64,000 nt of DNA from Microcaldota archaeon (GTDB taxonomy: Archaea; Micrarchaeota; Micrarchaeia; Micrarchaeales; Micrarchaeaceae), in NCBI GenBank assembly GCA_021816895.1, contig JAKAWW010000001.1:743067-807066 (forward strand), read 5' to 3'. The translations under genes and the position numbers were made by a program. The notes below the pieces were generated by a model. It was not told where the DNA came from. It did no database searches and saw nothing but the letters and a program-made list of their open reading frames with translations. This document shows positions 8,823-16,879 of this stretch, piece after piece (position 1 is the first letter of the stretch; each line of letters starts with the position of its first letter).

Positions 8823-9049
8823 AAAACCAATAATATTTGTAAGCACATATTTAATATTTTGCAGTTAGCATGCATTGATAGGAAGTTGACACCTCTTGGA
8901 GTATGTGATGTGCTCATTTTAAATCTGACGCAATGATAAAATGTAAATGCCAACTCCCTAGCAGCCTGCACAAACACACATTTTTAAATCTTTGCTGCAA
9001 TATGATATACATTTCATATGATATTTCTGTCATATGTTTTGGTGTGTAG

Positions 9050-9412
9050 ATGGCGCAAAAAACAGCGCAACACGAACTGGCAAAGCGCAGGGTGTTTGTA
9101 TTCTTGGCTGTTTTCTTCTTTACAGCCATGCTGCTCGACGCTTTTAGCGAACTTGATGTACTCTCGCACTCTGTTGATGACTTCGGCATTGCGTTAATCG
9201 CCCTAATAGTAATTGTGTACTTCGCTGTCTCGTGGAAACGCACGGAAATAAAAGAGCTTATGACGCAGAACAATGTCGTATTCGTGCTCTTTGCGATTGC
9301 ATTGATCTTACAGGTATATGGTCTTTTCGTTGAGGCCGGAACAAACGACTTCGGAGATGACATACCTGTGCTTTTGGGCTTGATCATAACACTTGCAAAC
9401 AGGTTCACATGA
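9050..9412 (+). CDS. Small membrane protein of unknown function
   Basis: A 120-residue protein with a charged N-terminus (about 1-14) and hydrophobic segments near 15-30, 45-60, 75-92 and 103-115, so three or four membrane passes. The start ATG has GGTGTAG directly upstream. Acidic patches (SELDVLSHSVDDFG, GTNDFGDDIP) lie between the helices. I recognise no family. A long open frame exists on the opposite strand over the same bases, but its composition is not protein-like. It stands alone, with the antiporter divergent on one side and another membrane protein downstream on the same strand. Confidence 0.6.
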   Translation: MAQKTAQHELAKRRVFVFLAVFFFTAMLLDAFSELDVLSHSVDDFGIALIALIVIVYFAVSWKRTEIKELMTQNNVVFVLFAIALILQVYGLFVEAGTNDFGDDIPVLLGLIITLANRFT

Positions 9413-9512
9413 CTAACGCTGCGTAATATGATTTAAAAATGACGCAGGTCGAAGCCGTCGGCCCCATGCCGATTTATCATGCAAAATAAGTTTTGCTTGT
9501 GTTGTTGATTAC

Positions 9513-10370
9513 ATGCATAAAAAAGGCGTAAGCCATACTCCGATTTCACCTCTGCCAGCAACAGAAAGCGATCGGCAAAAAGGGGAGGCAACTGCTCCTG
9601 GTAGCTTTCCTGCATACACTTTAAAGCTTCTACTGCAAGGTTTTCTGCTTGGCTTGATCCCGCCATTGGTGCTTGTGACTGCAATAGCGTTGAAGAACCT
9701 TACACTGCTTACATACACGCACGTCATGTCTGCAGTGCTGTGGACAGGCTTTGATATTTTCATGGCCATAGTAATGGGCAGGATACTTGGCTCGCTTGAT
9801 ATAGCCGGCCGGGTCGAGGTTGCCAAGCGCCTTACACCGTCAACCTTTTTCATAATGCCGTCGCTTGCAGCCACTACAATAACTGCCGGTATATACCTTG
9901 CACAGTTTCTCGGTGTTTTCAGCTTCGCAGACTACTTGATAGTAGCAGCGCTTGTGATAGTTGGGATACTCACAGCGCAGGGATTCGGCATATTCATGCC
10001 AAACAGCATGCGCATATTCATAGAGCTCGCAAAGCCCAACCCGGACAGAGCAAGAATAGCAAAGCTCAACGGTATCAACATAAGGCTCGCAGGCGTCCAG
10101 GGGGCGTTTCAGGTAGGTATAATATTCGTGATGGTGAACATAGCAAATCTTGCAAGCGGCCCGCCGCGCCTGAATTTGCCTATAATATTTTATTCACTGC
10201 TCGCTTTTGCAGCGCTGTTCCTTGGAATCTATCTGTCTATCTACCGCAACGCTTTTGCTAGTTATAAAAAGGGCGAGCTTGACAAGAAGGTCATGGGCAC
10301 CCTTAACTTCGGCCTGTATGGCCACATAGCAATATTCATTATACTGGGCTTGACGCTGATTGCCATATGA
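9513..10370 (+). CDS. Multi-pass membrane protein, possibly DUF2269/CopD-like
   Basis: A 285-residue membrane protein. A hydrophilic N-terminus (about 1-33) precedes about seven hydrophobic segments. The segment YTHVMSAVLWTGFDIFMAI (His in the second membrane helix) is reminiscent of small haem- or copper-related membrane families such as DUF2269 and CopD, where a helix carries HVL.A..W.G. A basic loop with the SYKKGELDKK segment lies before the last helix. ATG at 9513 has TTGATT upstream. It faces the merA gene tail-to-tail (13 nt apart), so a shared role cannot be inferred. Family assignment is tentative. Confidence 0.6.
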   Translation: MHKKGVSHTPISPLPATESDRQKGEATAPGSFPAYTLKLLLQGFLLGLIPPLVLVTAIALKNLTLLTYTHVMSAVLWTGFDIFMAIVMGRILGSLDIAGRVEVAKRLTPSTFFIMPSLAATTITAGIYLAQFLGVFSFADYLIVAALVIVGILTAQGFGIFMPNSMRIFIELAKPNPDRARIAKLNGINIRLAGVQGAFQVGIIFVMVNIANLASGPPRLNLPIIFYSLLAFAALFLGIYLSIYRNAFASYKKGELDKKVMGTLNFGLYGHIAIFIILGLTLIAI

Positions 10371-10382
10371 GCATTCATATAA

Positions 10383-11786
10383 TCAGTCTGTGCAGCAGCT
10401 CAGCTTTGACACGTCTTTGTAGAATGACTGCGCAGCCAGTTTCATAGACTCGCTGAGCGTTGGAAATACATGTACGGTATCTATTATGTCATCGATTGTA
10501 AGGCCGAACTTTACGGCCAAGACGCCTTCGTGTATCAGATCTGCGGCGTTGGGAGCGATGATATGCGCCCCAAGTATCTTGTGCGTCTTGTAATCTATCA
10601 CGATCTTCACGGCACCTCTTGTGTCTCCAATTATGCTTGCCTTAGGCACAAGGCTTAGTGGCAATATATTGCATGAGCATTTCAGGCCTCTTCCGTGCGC
10701 TTCCGCGTCAGTTAAGCCCACAGTTGCAACCTCTGGGTCTGTGAATATTGCTTTTGGCACCTCATCCTTGTTTATCTTTGCTTTAGAGACTGTGAAAGCA
10801 TTGCTAGTTGCCACGCTGCCTTCTTTGGCCGCAAGGGTTTCGAGCATCGGCTCTCCGGCGACATCGCCTGCCGCGTATACGTTCTTTATGTTTGTCTCCA
10901 TAAATTCGTTTGTCCAGATGAACCCCTTTTCTAGCTTGAGCCCTATGATTTCATGGCCCAATTTTTCTACATTTGGCTTTCTGCCTGTTGCAAAAAGGAC
11001 CTCTTCTGCTTCAAAGTGCGTGCCATTCGCGGTTTCTATGCGTTTCATGCCTTTGTACTCGCTTATTTTCGAGAGTGCAATATTTGTTTTTATATTTACA
11101 CCTTCGTCTCCCAGGTATCTATGCAAGAGGGACGCTATTTCAGGCTCATGGTCAGGTATTATGGTATTGCTTCGCTGCAGCAGTGTGACTTCAACGCCAA
11201 GCCTTGCGAAGAGCTGTGCAAATTCGAGTCCGAGCGCCCTGCCACCTACCACAATGAGCGAGTGCGGCAGCTTCTTGAGTGAAAGTGCCTCCTCGTTAGT
11301 AAGATACCTTACCTTTTCTATGCCATCAATGTTAGGCACGCTTGCCCTTGCACCAGTTGCAATGAGCACGGTCTTTGCATATACCTCATTTTTTCCGGCT
11401 CTTATAGTGTTGCTGCTAATAAACGAACCAAACTCGTTTATATAGGTAATATTTTCGAGATTTGCCAGAACATTGTCATATTTTTCCGACCTCAGGGCGC
11501 TCACTAGCGCATCTTTTTCTCTTCCTATCTCGGCATAGTCAACATTTCTCAAGCTGTAGTCAGCGCCATCAAACCGCCGCGACTTTAGGTCGTGTATCCA
11601 CTTCCCGACAGTTATCAGCCTCTTGCTTGGAACGCATCCAACGTTTATGCATGTGCCGCCTAGCACCGCCCCGTTAGTCTCGTTTTTGCCTATCATTACA
11701 GTCTTTATGCCTAGCTCGTTAGCTTTTATTGCTGCCGCAAATGCAGCGGAGCCCTGCCCCAATATTGCATAGTCAAATTTCTCTAT
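10383..11786 (-). CDS. merA: Mercuric reductase, apparently with an AUA start
   Basis: A 467-residue NADPH-dependent Hg(II) reductase core. The redox disulfide GGTCINVGCVPSK gives Cys46 and Cys51. The C-terminus ends in KLSCC plus two residues, the vicinal cysteines (464-465) that deliver Hg(II) to the active site of the partner subunit in MerA; ordinary dihydrolipoamide dehydrogenases lack them. No N-terminal NmerA metal-binding domain is present. The first ATG/GTG/TTG in frame (TTG at 11762) would remove the first Rossmann strand. Reading from ATA at 11786 restores EKFDYAILGQGSA. The ATA overlaps the arsR stop as ATAG and follows a GGTGG site. It is the last gene of the mercury operon. Confidence 0.88.
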   Translation of the reverse strand: MEKFDYAILGQGSAAFAAAIKANELGIKTVMIGKNETNGAVLGGTCINVGCVPSKRLITVGKWIHDLKSRRFDGADYSLRNVDYAEIGREKDALVSALRSEKYDNVLANLENITYINEFGSFISSNTIRAGKNEVYAKTVLIATGARASVPNIDGIEKVRYLTNEEALSLKKLPHSLIVVGGRALGLEFAQLFARLGVEVTLLQRSNTIIPDHEPEIASLLHRYLGDEGVNIKTNIALSKISEYKGMKRIETANGTHFEAEEVLFATGRKPNVEKLGHEIIGLKLEKGFIWTNEFMETNIKNVYAAGDVAGEPMLETLAAKEGSVATSNAFTVSKAKINKDEVPKAIFTDPEVATVGLTDAEAHGRGLKCSCNILPLSLVPKASIIGDTRGAVKIVIDYKTHKILGAHIIAPNAADLIHEGVLAVKFGLTIDDIIDTVHVFPTLSESMKLAAQSFYKDVSKLSCCTD

Positions 11787-12115
11787 TTAACCACCTTCAT
11801 TATATACTCCCTTTTTGCTATGTCGCAGGAAGTTATCCAGTTTTTGTATTTTTTCAAGTACCCCGTTATGCTATTCATCATTGGCCTGACGCCTTTGTTT
11901 AGGCTGTAGACACGAAGCTTGCCATTTTTCCTGACCATAACAAAGCCGCAGTTTAACAGGCACTGCATGTGGTGCGATACGTTGCTCTGCTCGATCTTGG
12001 TTGCTTTTACTATCTCGCTCACGCTCATATCTTTATCCATCAGTTGTGAGAGTATACTGAACCTGCTGTAGTCCCCAATTGCAAAGAAGAACGCTTTGAC
12101 CTCTACGGCTTTCAT
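11783..12115 (-). CDS. ArsR-family transcription regulator of the mercury operon
   Basis: A 110-residue winged-helix repressor of the ArsR/SmtB type. The helix-turn-helix covers about 30-58 (SVSEIVKATKIEQSNVSHHM) and is followed by a beta wing (VRKNGKLRVYSL). Cys52, Cys56 and Cys97 are candidates for metal sensing; Cys52 and Cys56 lie next to the recognition helix, similar in position to metal-binding cysteines in arsenic sensors. ATG at 12115 has GGTGGT six bases upstream; an ATG four codons earlier is part of that leader. It overlaps merA by four bases. Context makes Hg(II) the likely inducer, as for archaeal mer regulators, but the ligand is inferred. Confidence 0.85.
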   Translation of the reverse strand: MKAVEVKAFFFAIGDYSRFSILSQLMDKDMSVSEIVKATKIEQSNVSHHMQCLLNCGFVMVRKNGKLRVYSLNKGVRPMMNSITGYLKKYKNWITSCDIAKREYIMKVVK

Positions 12116-12139
12116 AATACCACCCATATTATACTACTA

Positions 12140-12160
12140 ACATTACACGACCGATACTAT
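12140..12160 (-). promoter_or_regulatory. Possible promoter for arsR-merA
   Basis: The 49 bases between the thioredoxin-like gene and arsR contain an AT run read on the minus strand as TGTATAGATATATAG, which could be a TATA box about 25 bases before a short leader. This would let arsR and merA be transcribed apart from the two upstream genes. Confidence 0.35.
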
Positions 12161-12164
12161 ATAT

Positions 12165-12728
12165 CTATACACTAGCATTTATCGCAGCGGCGAGCTGTGG
12201 CAAGGTTGCAGCAAGCGGGCTGTTAGTGTACAAAATCTTGCCGCTTGGCGATAAAAGATAATAGATATCAAGATAGCCCTTTGGATCATATGTTAGGGTC
12301 ATATTGTATGAAGAGTACATAGGCACAATAACGCCTTTAGCGTATGCTGCAGGCGCGTAACCGCTTACAAAATTGCCTATCGTTGGCCCGCTGTATCCCA
12401 AATCTTTGTACAGTTCTATTTCTAGTATCTTCACGCCTTTTTGATTGAGGAATGCATAGCTAGAATTTAAGATTGCATTTCCTTGGGCGCAGCCGCTACA
12501 CCATGTCGCAACGAACCACAATACCACCATATGCCCCCTATATGCTGACAAGCTTACTGGAGAGCCATTCAGTGTGTAAAATTCCGCGTTTGGCGCATAA
12601 GCCCCAACTTCTGGAAATTTCTGGGCTGCAGCATTGTCATTTGATGCAACAGTGTGAAGCACTATAGCTATGGCTACAACTGCAACGATGGCAATAATCA
12701 CAAGCCTATTTCTCCACTTTTTCAACAA
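12165..12728 (-). CDS. Membrane-anchored TlpA/ResA-like thiol-disulfide protein
   Basis: A 187-residue protein with one N-terminal membrane anchor (about 8-28) and an extracytoplasmic thioredoxin-like domain. The redox motif is WCSGC (Cys77, Cys80) in VLWFVATWCSGCAQGNAI, as in redoxin/TlpA proteins. The long insertion after the active site (about 105-150) resembles AhpC/TSA-type redoxins. The start is TTG at 12728, nine bases after a GGTG. It overlaps the preceding membrane protein gene by 23 bases, so translation is coupled. Within the mercury-like operon it could keep thiols reduced or hand Hg(II) to the membrane protein, but this is inference. Confidence 0.8.
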   Translation of the reverse strand: MLKKWRNRLVIIAIVAVVAIAIVLHTVASNDNAAAQKFPEVGAYAPNAEFYTLNGSPVSLSAYRGHMVVLWFVATWCSGCAQGNAILNSSYAFLNQKGVKILEIELYKDLGYSGPTIGNFVSGYAPAAYAKGVIVPMYSSYNMTLTYDPKGYLDIYYLLSPSGKILYTNSPLAATLPQLAAAINASV

Positions 12729-13236
12729 CGCAGCACCTATTGATTTTGCTTATGCTCCCAGAGTTAAGGTATATGCTGAGCACGAGCATTGAAAGCGAAA
12801 CAGCAATAAACAATGGCTCATATACGGCCAATGGGCCCTGTATTGTTCCAGTCACGCCAATTATTGTGGATGCACCGAGACCTAGAAAGGCGAGCACGCT
12901 GGGCACTACCGTTGTGCAGCATAGAGTTACTGGCAATACACTTACGGCAAGCGATGTGACTTCCAGCCTGCTGCTTTTTTCAGCGCCGTTCATTATTACA
13001 AAGGCGCTAAGCACGATTGACAATGAGAGAAGAATACCCATTGCAATTGAAGCACTGATGGAGTAAGCATTAAGTCCGAATAGGATCTTTGGAGCATAAA
13101 GATTTAGCGATGAATTTGCAAGAAGGAACCCATAGGCGGCAGTAAGCAGTACCGACAATGCAACAAAAACTGCCATATACTTTCTATTAGACAACGCCAA
13201 TGAAACAGTGTTGTATACGCCCCTCAATCCAATCAT
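12706..13236 (-). CDS. Membrane protein with two vicinal cysteine pairs, possible Hg(II) transporter
   Basis: A 176-residue protein with about four membrane segments (roughly 21-40, 57-82, 97-128, 137-157). A Cys-Cys pair (106-107, LPVTLCCTTVVP) starts the third segment, and a second pair (168-169, NRCCVVEK) is in the cytoplasmic tail. MerT, MerC and MerF mercury transporters use a membrane-embedded Cys pair followed by a cytoplasmic pair, so this layout and the position at the head of an operon ending in merA suggest an analogous role. I do not recognise it as a true MerT homologue. Its start has a TATA-like TTTTATATATG about 20 bases upstream. Confidence 0.7.
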   Translation of the reverse strand: MIGLRGVYNTVSLALSNRKYMAVFVALSVLLTAAYGFLLANSSLNLYAPKILFGLNAYSISASIAMGILLSLSIVLSAFVIMNGAEKSSRLEVTSLAVSVLPVTLCCTTVVPSVLAFLGLGASTIIGVTGTIQGPLAVYEPLFIAVSLSMLVLSIYLNSGSISKINRCCVVEKVEK

Positions 13237-13385
13237 AATATATTAATCGCCATTCATATATAAAAATCTTTGTCTTGCCTGGCCGTCTTTGCCTCATCCC
13301 TTTGCTCTAAGCATTACACAAGGCAAGGCATTGCTTTTTTCATAGATTCGTCAATTAGTGAATACTTGGAAAAAACTTTATATCT

Positions 13386-13398
13386 GTTCAAAATGAAC
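13386..13398. promoter_or_regulatory. Short palindrome GTTCAAAATGAAC, possible operator
   Basis: A perfect inverted repeat (GTTCA-AAA-TGAAC) lies directly after a TATA-like TTTATATC (13377-13384) and before the ATG at 13412. A repressor bound here would block transcription start. The regulator is not known; the divergent mercury operon promoter is about 120 bases away. Confidence 0.35.
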
Positions 13399-13411
13399 TT
13401 ATACGATCGAT

Positions 13412-13648
13412 ATGACCGCCAGCATTAGTATAGAAACCAAGGATTGCGTTAAGGAGGCGCGGGAGGATTTTGGCCTGCTAGGAATCAACCGCGATTATGC
13501 AAAAAATCGTGAAATGAGTAATATGCTTAGGACAGAAACAAGCAAGCAGGACAATGAAAAAGCCAGTATCACTAACAAAAAACAAGAAAAAGAAGACAAT
13601 CAGGATGAAGACGACTTATTTATATCGACGGTAAAGAACAACATATAG
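13412..13648 (+). CDS. Small hydrophilic protein of unknown function
   Basis: A 78-residue highly charged protein, rich in Lys, Glu, Asp, Asn and Gln in its second half (KKQEKEDNQDEDDLF), with no hydrophobic core of note and probably disordered. It has one cysteine. A TATA-like TTTATATC is 28 bases upstream, so a leaderless transcript starting at the ATG is plausible; no GGTGA site is seen. Coding evidence is only the open frame and promoter position, so it may not be a real gene. It is divergent from the mercury-like operon. Confidence 0.4.
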   Translation: MTASISIETKDCVKEAREDFGLLGINRDYAKNREMSNMLRTETSKQDNEKASITNKKQEKEDNQDEDDLFISTVKNNI

Positions 13649-13808
13649 TTCGCTGCTTACGGTTTTGACAATCTGCGTATGCTGCAGGAGCACAGCTTGG
13701 TATTATAGTGCCAGCTTTTGAATAGCTGGTTACTGTGCGCTATTTTTAGCATTTTTGTATCTGCCAAATTGGATATTGGCTTCAACCATCAGGAACAGGA
13801 AACGCTAG

Positions 13809-13880
13809 TGGACTCGGCGGGAGTCGCACCCGCGGCCTTCCGCTTGCGAAGCGGACGCTCTACTGCTGAGCCACGAGCCC
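13809..13880 (-). tRNA. tRNA-Ala (CGC)
   Basis: A full cloverleaf: acceptor GGGCUCG with CGAGUCC including the G3-U70 pair that marks alanine tRNA, anticodon stem UCCGC/GCGGA with loop UUCGCAA (anticodon CGC), T stem GCGGG/CCCGC, discriminator A. CCA is not encoded. The T loop reads UGCGACU, with G where U55 is normally invariant. There is no intron. A TATA-like box at 13909-13920 is correctly placed upstream, and the divergent gene is the CCA-adding enzyme. Confidence 0.93.
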
Positions 13881-13908
13881 AAAACGCAATAAGATATATG
13901 CGTATAGG

Positions 13909-13920
13909 TATAATAAATTT
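13909..13920. promoter_or_regulatory. Shared AT box between tRNA-Ala and the CCA-enzyme gene
   Basis: The sequence TATAATAAATTT lies about 34 bases from the tRNA-Ala 5' end and about 33 bases from the GTG of the CCA-adding enzyme gene. It reads as a plausible TATA element in both directions, so one site may serve both divergent genes. Confidence 0.45.
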
Positions 13921-13946
13921 GCAGTGGCATTTATAACTGTGGTTTT

Positions 13947-15341
13947 GTGCAAGATGACGATGCACTGAAAAAGAAGCTAGATTTCTTGAGGGGCAAGGTG
14001 CTAAAGGCAGTAAAGCCCTCGGAAGCAGAGATAAAGCACTTCACCGCGCTAGCAGACCAGATAATGGAAAGGCTGCACGCAGCAGCCCCAAAGGATGTTG
14101 AAATAATGCTTGCAGGGTCTGTTGCAAGAGGCACACAAGTAAGAGGTAGCTCAGATATAGACATATTCCTGCTTTTTCCTAAAAAGCTGAAAGAGCGCGA
14201 GATGGAACGCGTTGGTGTAGGCATTGCAAAAAGCATCGCAAGGAAGCATGCGGGCGAGCGCATTGAGATAAAATATGCAGAGCACCCGTACGTGCAGCTT
14301 ATATTTGACGACCTTGGCATAAACGCAGACATAGTCCCGGCATATAAGATAAGCAACGCAAGCGAGAAGGGCAGCGCTGTAGACAGAACGCAATTGCATA
14401 ATGAATTTGTCAACGAAAACCTATCCGAATACCAGAAGGACGATGTGCGCGTGCTTAAAACGTTCCTTAAGGAGCACAACATATACGGCGCAGAAGCAAT
14501 GGTGGAAGGCTTTTCGGGATACTTGTGCGAACTGCTCATATACCATTACGGCACATTTTATGAGCTTGTACGCGATATGGCAAGGCTTGCTGTCCCCGTA
14601 GCAATAATCCCAAAGGAGAGGGTAAGCCTTAACAAGGAAGACAGCGCCGCATATGCGAAAAGGTTCAATTCTTCTTTCGTTGTAATAGACCCTACTGACA
14701 GCAACAGGAATGTTGCAGCCAATGTTTCAATAGAATCCCTGTCAAGGCTTGTACTTATATCAAGGAGGCTTGCAACCAATCCTGTAAGCAAGAATTTCTT
14801 TGCCACAAGATATTCGGAAATGGATACGGGCGCAAAGCTGCTCAAATTAGCAAAGAGCCTTGATACAGACATGTATGTGCTAAGCGCTAAGGCCAAGGAT
14901 GTCGCAGAGGATATCATATGGCAGCAGACAAGCAGGCTCAGACTCAGGATAGAAAAGCTTCTATCAAAGAACCACTTTGAACCGCTGCTCTCATTGCAGG
15001 GCATTACCGAGAATGGGGCATTGATTGCATTTTTCATTAACAAGACGGGCATTGGCGCGACAGTGCATGAGGGGCCGAGCGCATTCATGGGCGCGGCGGC
15101 AAAAAGGTTTTTAAGATCACACGCAAGCGACATGATCTTCTTGCGTGGAGACAGGCTTGCTGCAATTGCAAAGGCAGAGTTCAAAACGCCAATTGAGCTC
15201 CTAGTGCATTTCATTAGAGACAAAAGAGAGCCATTTCCAAGCTACCTGTCAAAACGTGATGCGCGCATTTACGTAAACAAGATCGACGAAAAGCATGCGA
15301 AGATCCTGTACAGGACATATATTGAGAAATTCAACTTTTGA
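13947..15341 (+). CDS. cca: CCA tRNA nucleotidyltransferase (archaeal class I)
   Basis: A 464-residue archaeal CCA-adding enzyme that adds or repairs the 3' CCA of tRNAs without a nucleic acid template. The nucleotidyltransferase signature is GS (57-58) followed by DID (70-72) in AGSVARGTQVRGSSDIDIF. The central domain and the C-terminal region (for example PFPSYLSKRDARIYV) match the class I layout. The GTG at 13947 is the first start compatible with the family N-terminus. None of the five tRNA genes in this window encodes CCA, so the enzyme should be essential. It is divergent from tRNA-Ala and probably shares its AT box. Confidence 0.93.
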   Translation: MQDDDALKKKLDFLRGKVLKAVKPSEAEIKHFTALADQIMERLHAAAPKDVEIMLAGSVARGTQVRGSSDIDIFLLFPKKLKEREMERVGVGIAKSIARKHAGERIEIKYAEHPYVQLIFDDLGINADIVPAYKISNASEKGSAVDRTQLHNEFVNENLSEYQKDDVRVLKTFLKEHNIYGAEAMVEGFSGYLCELLIYHYGTFYELVRDMARLAVPVAIIPKERVSLNKEDSAAYAKRFNSSFVVIDPTDSNRNVAANVSIESLSRLVLISRRLATNPVSKNFFATRYSEMDTGAKLLKLAKSLDTDMYVLSAKAKDVAEDIIWQQTSRLRLRIEKLLSKNHFEPLLSLQGITENGALIAFFINKTGIGATVHEGPSAFMGAAAKRFLRSHASDMIFLRGDRLAAIAKAEFKTPIELLVHFIRDKREPFPSYLSKRDARIYVNKIDEKHAKILYRTYIEKFNF

Positions 15342-15346
15342 GCGCT

Positions 15347-15928
15347 TCATATGCCATAGCGGTAGCGTTTTGCAATCTTTACTAGAGCGGGCATGCTGTT
15401 TATTTCTTTCTGCGCAGGCTTTTTTGCATATGTGCCTGCAGCACGCTTTTTTATGTATGCAATGATTTTTTCCCTTTGAGATGTGCTTGACGCATCTATC
15501 TCATATACTTCGCTGTATGTGTGGCGTGCCTTGGCCCTGTTTCCGCAATAGTCAATAGCCTCTGCTATCACGTTTTCCCTTATTTTTTCCTTGCCGTAAT
15601 CCCTCTTTTCCAGCCTTCGCACAAGTTTTACCGGATCATATCTCAGCACTACTATGATATCGAACTTTACTGAAAGCTCCGGTACCAGATGGCCCACAAT
15701 AAGCATATGCCCTGCAGTGTGGGCTGCTTCTTTCCTGATGGCATTGCTGAGGGGGTGCACTTTTACAACTGCCGCGCCATTTTTATCGATATACGAATAG
15801 AGCTTATGCTTTTTTACAATGTCGTTTACCTCTACAATGCGCATGCTGGCGTGCTTTGCCAGCTCTTTGCTGAAGAAGCTTTTCCCCACACCAGGAGATC
15901 CAGTGATGCCTATTAGGAGTTTCTTTAT
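15347..15928 (-). CDS. AK6/Fap7-like adenylate kinase, apparently with an AUA start
   Basis: A 193-residue P-loop kinase of the archaeal adenylate kinase AK6 group, whose eukaryotic relative Fap7 acts in small-subunit assembly. The P-loop is GSPGVGKS at 10-17. The NMP-binding part includes HPLSNAIRKEA and a segment with GHMLIVGHLVPE, and the lid has RDYGKEKIRENV. The only in-frame GTG (15889) is inside the P-loop and would destroy it. Reading from ATA at 15928 gives KKLLIGITGSPGVGKS, an ideal N-terminus, preceded by GGTTGAT and five bases after the upstream gene's stop region. The basic C-terminal tail (about 160-193) fits RNA or ribosome contact. Confidence 0.85.
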   Translation of the reverse strand: MKKLLIGITGSPGVGKSFFSKELAKHASMRIVEVNDIVKKHKLYSYIDKNGAAVVKVHPLSNAIRKEAAHTAGHMLIVGHLVPELSVKFDIIVVLRYDPVKLVRRLEKRDYGKEKIRENVIAEAIDYCGNRAKARHTYSEVYEIDASSTSQREKIIAYIKKRAAGTYAKKPAQKEINSMPALVKIAKRYRYGI

Positions 15929-15932
15929 TTCA

Positions 15933-16529
15933 TCAACCGCTTATGAATTCAGCTGCAGCATCAAGCAACGTATCGAGTTCGCTTTTGCTAGTATCAAGGA
16001 GCATCACATTGCTTGCTGGCATATATACGCTAAGCGTATAATTTTTATGCCCGCTAAAATACCATTCGCCAATCTTGAAGTTGTTGTATTCTGTAGTGAA
16101 ATCTGCAATCATCATAGATGAAGCCGCAAGCTTCTCCGCAAGCGCTATGACAGAATCGTCGCTAGAATCTACGTATATGTGCTCCTCGTTGTCGGAATTC
16201 CTGTCTATCGACACAGGTTTTACGAGTGGCACATTGTTCTGCTTTGCCGTTACTGATAGCCTTTGGGATATCTTCTGACTTATGGAATCGGCCCTTTCAA
16301 GCATGTCGTTGAAATTCTTTTCCCTAAGAAGCGCCTGCTGCTTCTGCGATTCTATATAGGAATTGACATCCTCCTTTATGTTGCCTATGGTCACCGAAAG
16401 ATTTTCATTATCGGCAAAATCCTTCGGGTTTGAAAGCAGCTCGGAGAGCGCCACCCCGTATTTTTTCTTTATGTCTGGGTCAAGGTCACTTATCAGCGCA
16501 TCAGTATAATCACTCCACAGTTCAGCCAT
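15933..16529 (-). CDS. Unidentified protein upstream of the AK6-like kinase
   Basis: A 198-residue soluble protein. The first half is helical and charged with coiled-coil character (about 45-95, QKQQALLREKNFNDMLERAD). The second half is a mixed alpha/beta domain ending with a helix (TSKSELDTLLDAAAEFISG). It has no cysteines and no signal peptide. ATG at 16529 follows GTGGTTTTT. It lies four bases before the AK6-like kinase start and is probably translationally coupled to it, so a role in nucleotide or ribosome biology is possible. I do not recognise the family. Confidence 0.65.
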   Translation of the reverse strand: MAELWSDYTDALISDLDPDIKKKYGVALSELLSNPKDFADNENLSVTIGNIKEDVNSYIESQKQQALLREKNFNDMLERADSISQKISQRLSVTAKQNNVPLVKPVSIDRNSDNEEHIYVDSSDDSVIALAEKLAASSMMIADFTTEYNNFKIGEWYFSGHKNYTLSVYMPASNVMLLDTSKSELDTLLDAAAEFISG

Positions 16530-16615
16530 AAAAACCACTTAATTATATAAGTGCAGTTAATTATAAAGTTATATGCTTGCGCAATAAACCATTATTGCCC
16601 ACTTGGTGCATATTC

Positions 16616-16879
16616 ATGGCATACGAAGAAGAGCGCACAAAAGAGCGCATCCTAAAGGACATAAAACTTTTCTACGAGAGTTACAACAAGATGAAACCTC
16701 TTGGCTTAGCCAAAGACGCAGAGCGTGTGATTGAACTTTCAGAAATGTATGCAAGGGATGCAGAAAGTTATCTTGGCAAGGGGGATTTGTATACGGCGTT
16801 CTCGTGCATAAGTTATGCGCATGGATTGCTTGATGCAGTAAAAGAAATGAGCGGTGCTGGCATTGAAAAAGATTTATAG
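16616..16879 (+). CDS. DUF357 family protein
   Basis: An 87-residue all-helical protein: about 1-28 (ERTKERILKDIKLFYESYNK), 34-60 and 65-85 (GDLYTAFSCISYAHGLLDAV). This is the layout of the archaeal DUF357 family. ATG at 16616 has GGTGCAT just upstream; the frame extends further but without a better start. It overlaps the start of trm1 by 17 bases. This gene pair is a known archaeal neighbourhood, which supports the call and suggests a link to tRNA modification, but no biochemical role is established to my knowledge. Confidence 0.8.
   Translation: MAYEEERTKERILKDIKLFYESYNKMKPLGLAKDAERVIELSEMYARDAESYLGKGDLYTAFSCISYAHGLLDAVKEMSGAGIEKDL

Noticed and set aside
8914-9408. 164-codon open frame on the minus strand opposite the small membrane protein
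   Set aside because: Low-complexity Ser/Thr/Lys composition, no ribosome binding site, and the plus-strand frame has a GGTG site and coherent membrane helices.
10383-11786. Second dihydrolipoamide dehydrogenase
   Set aside because: The C-terminal Cys-Cys pair and the operon with ArsR and CC membrane protein indicate mercuric reductase instead.
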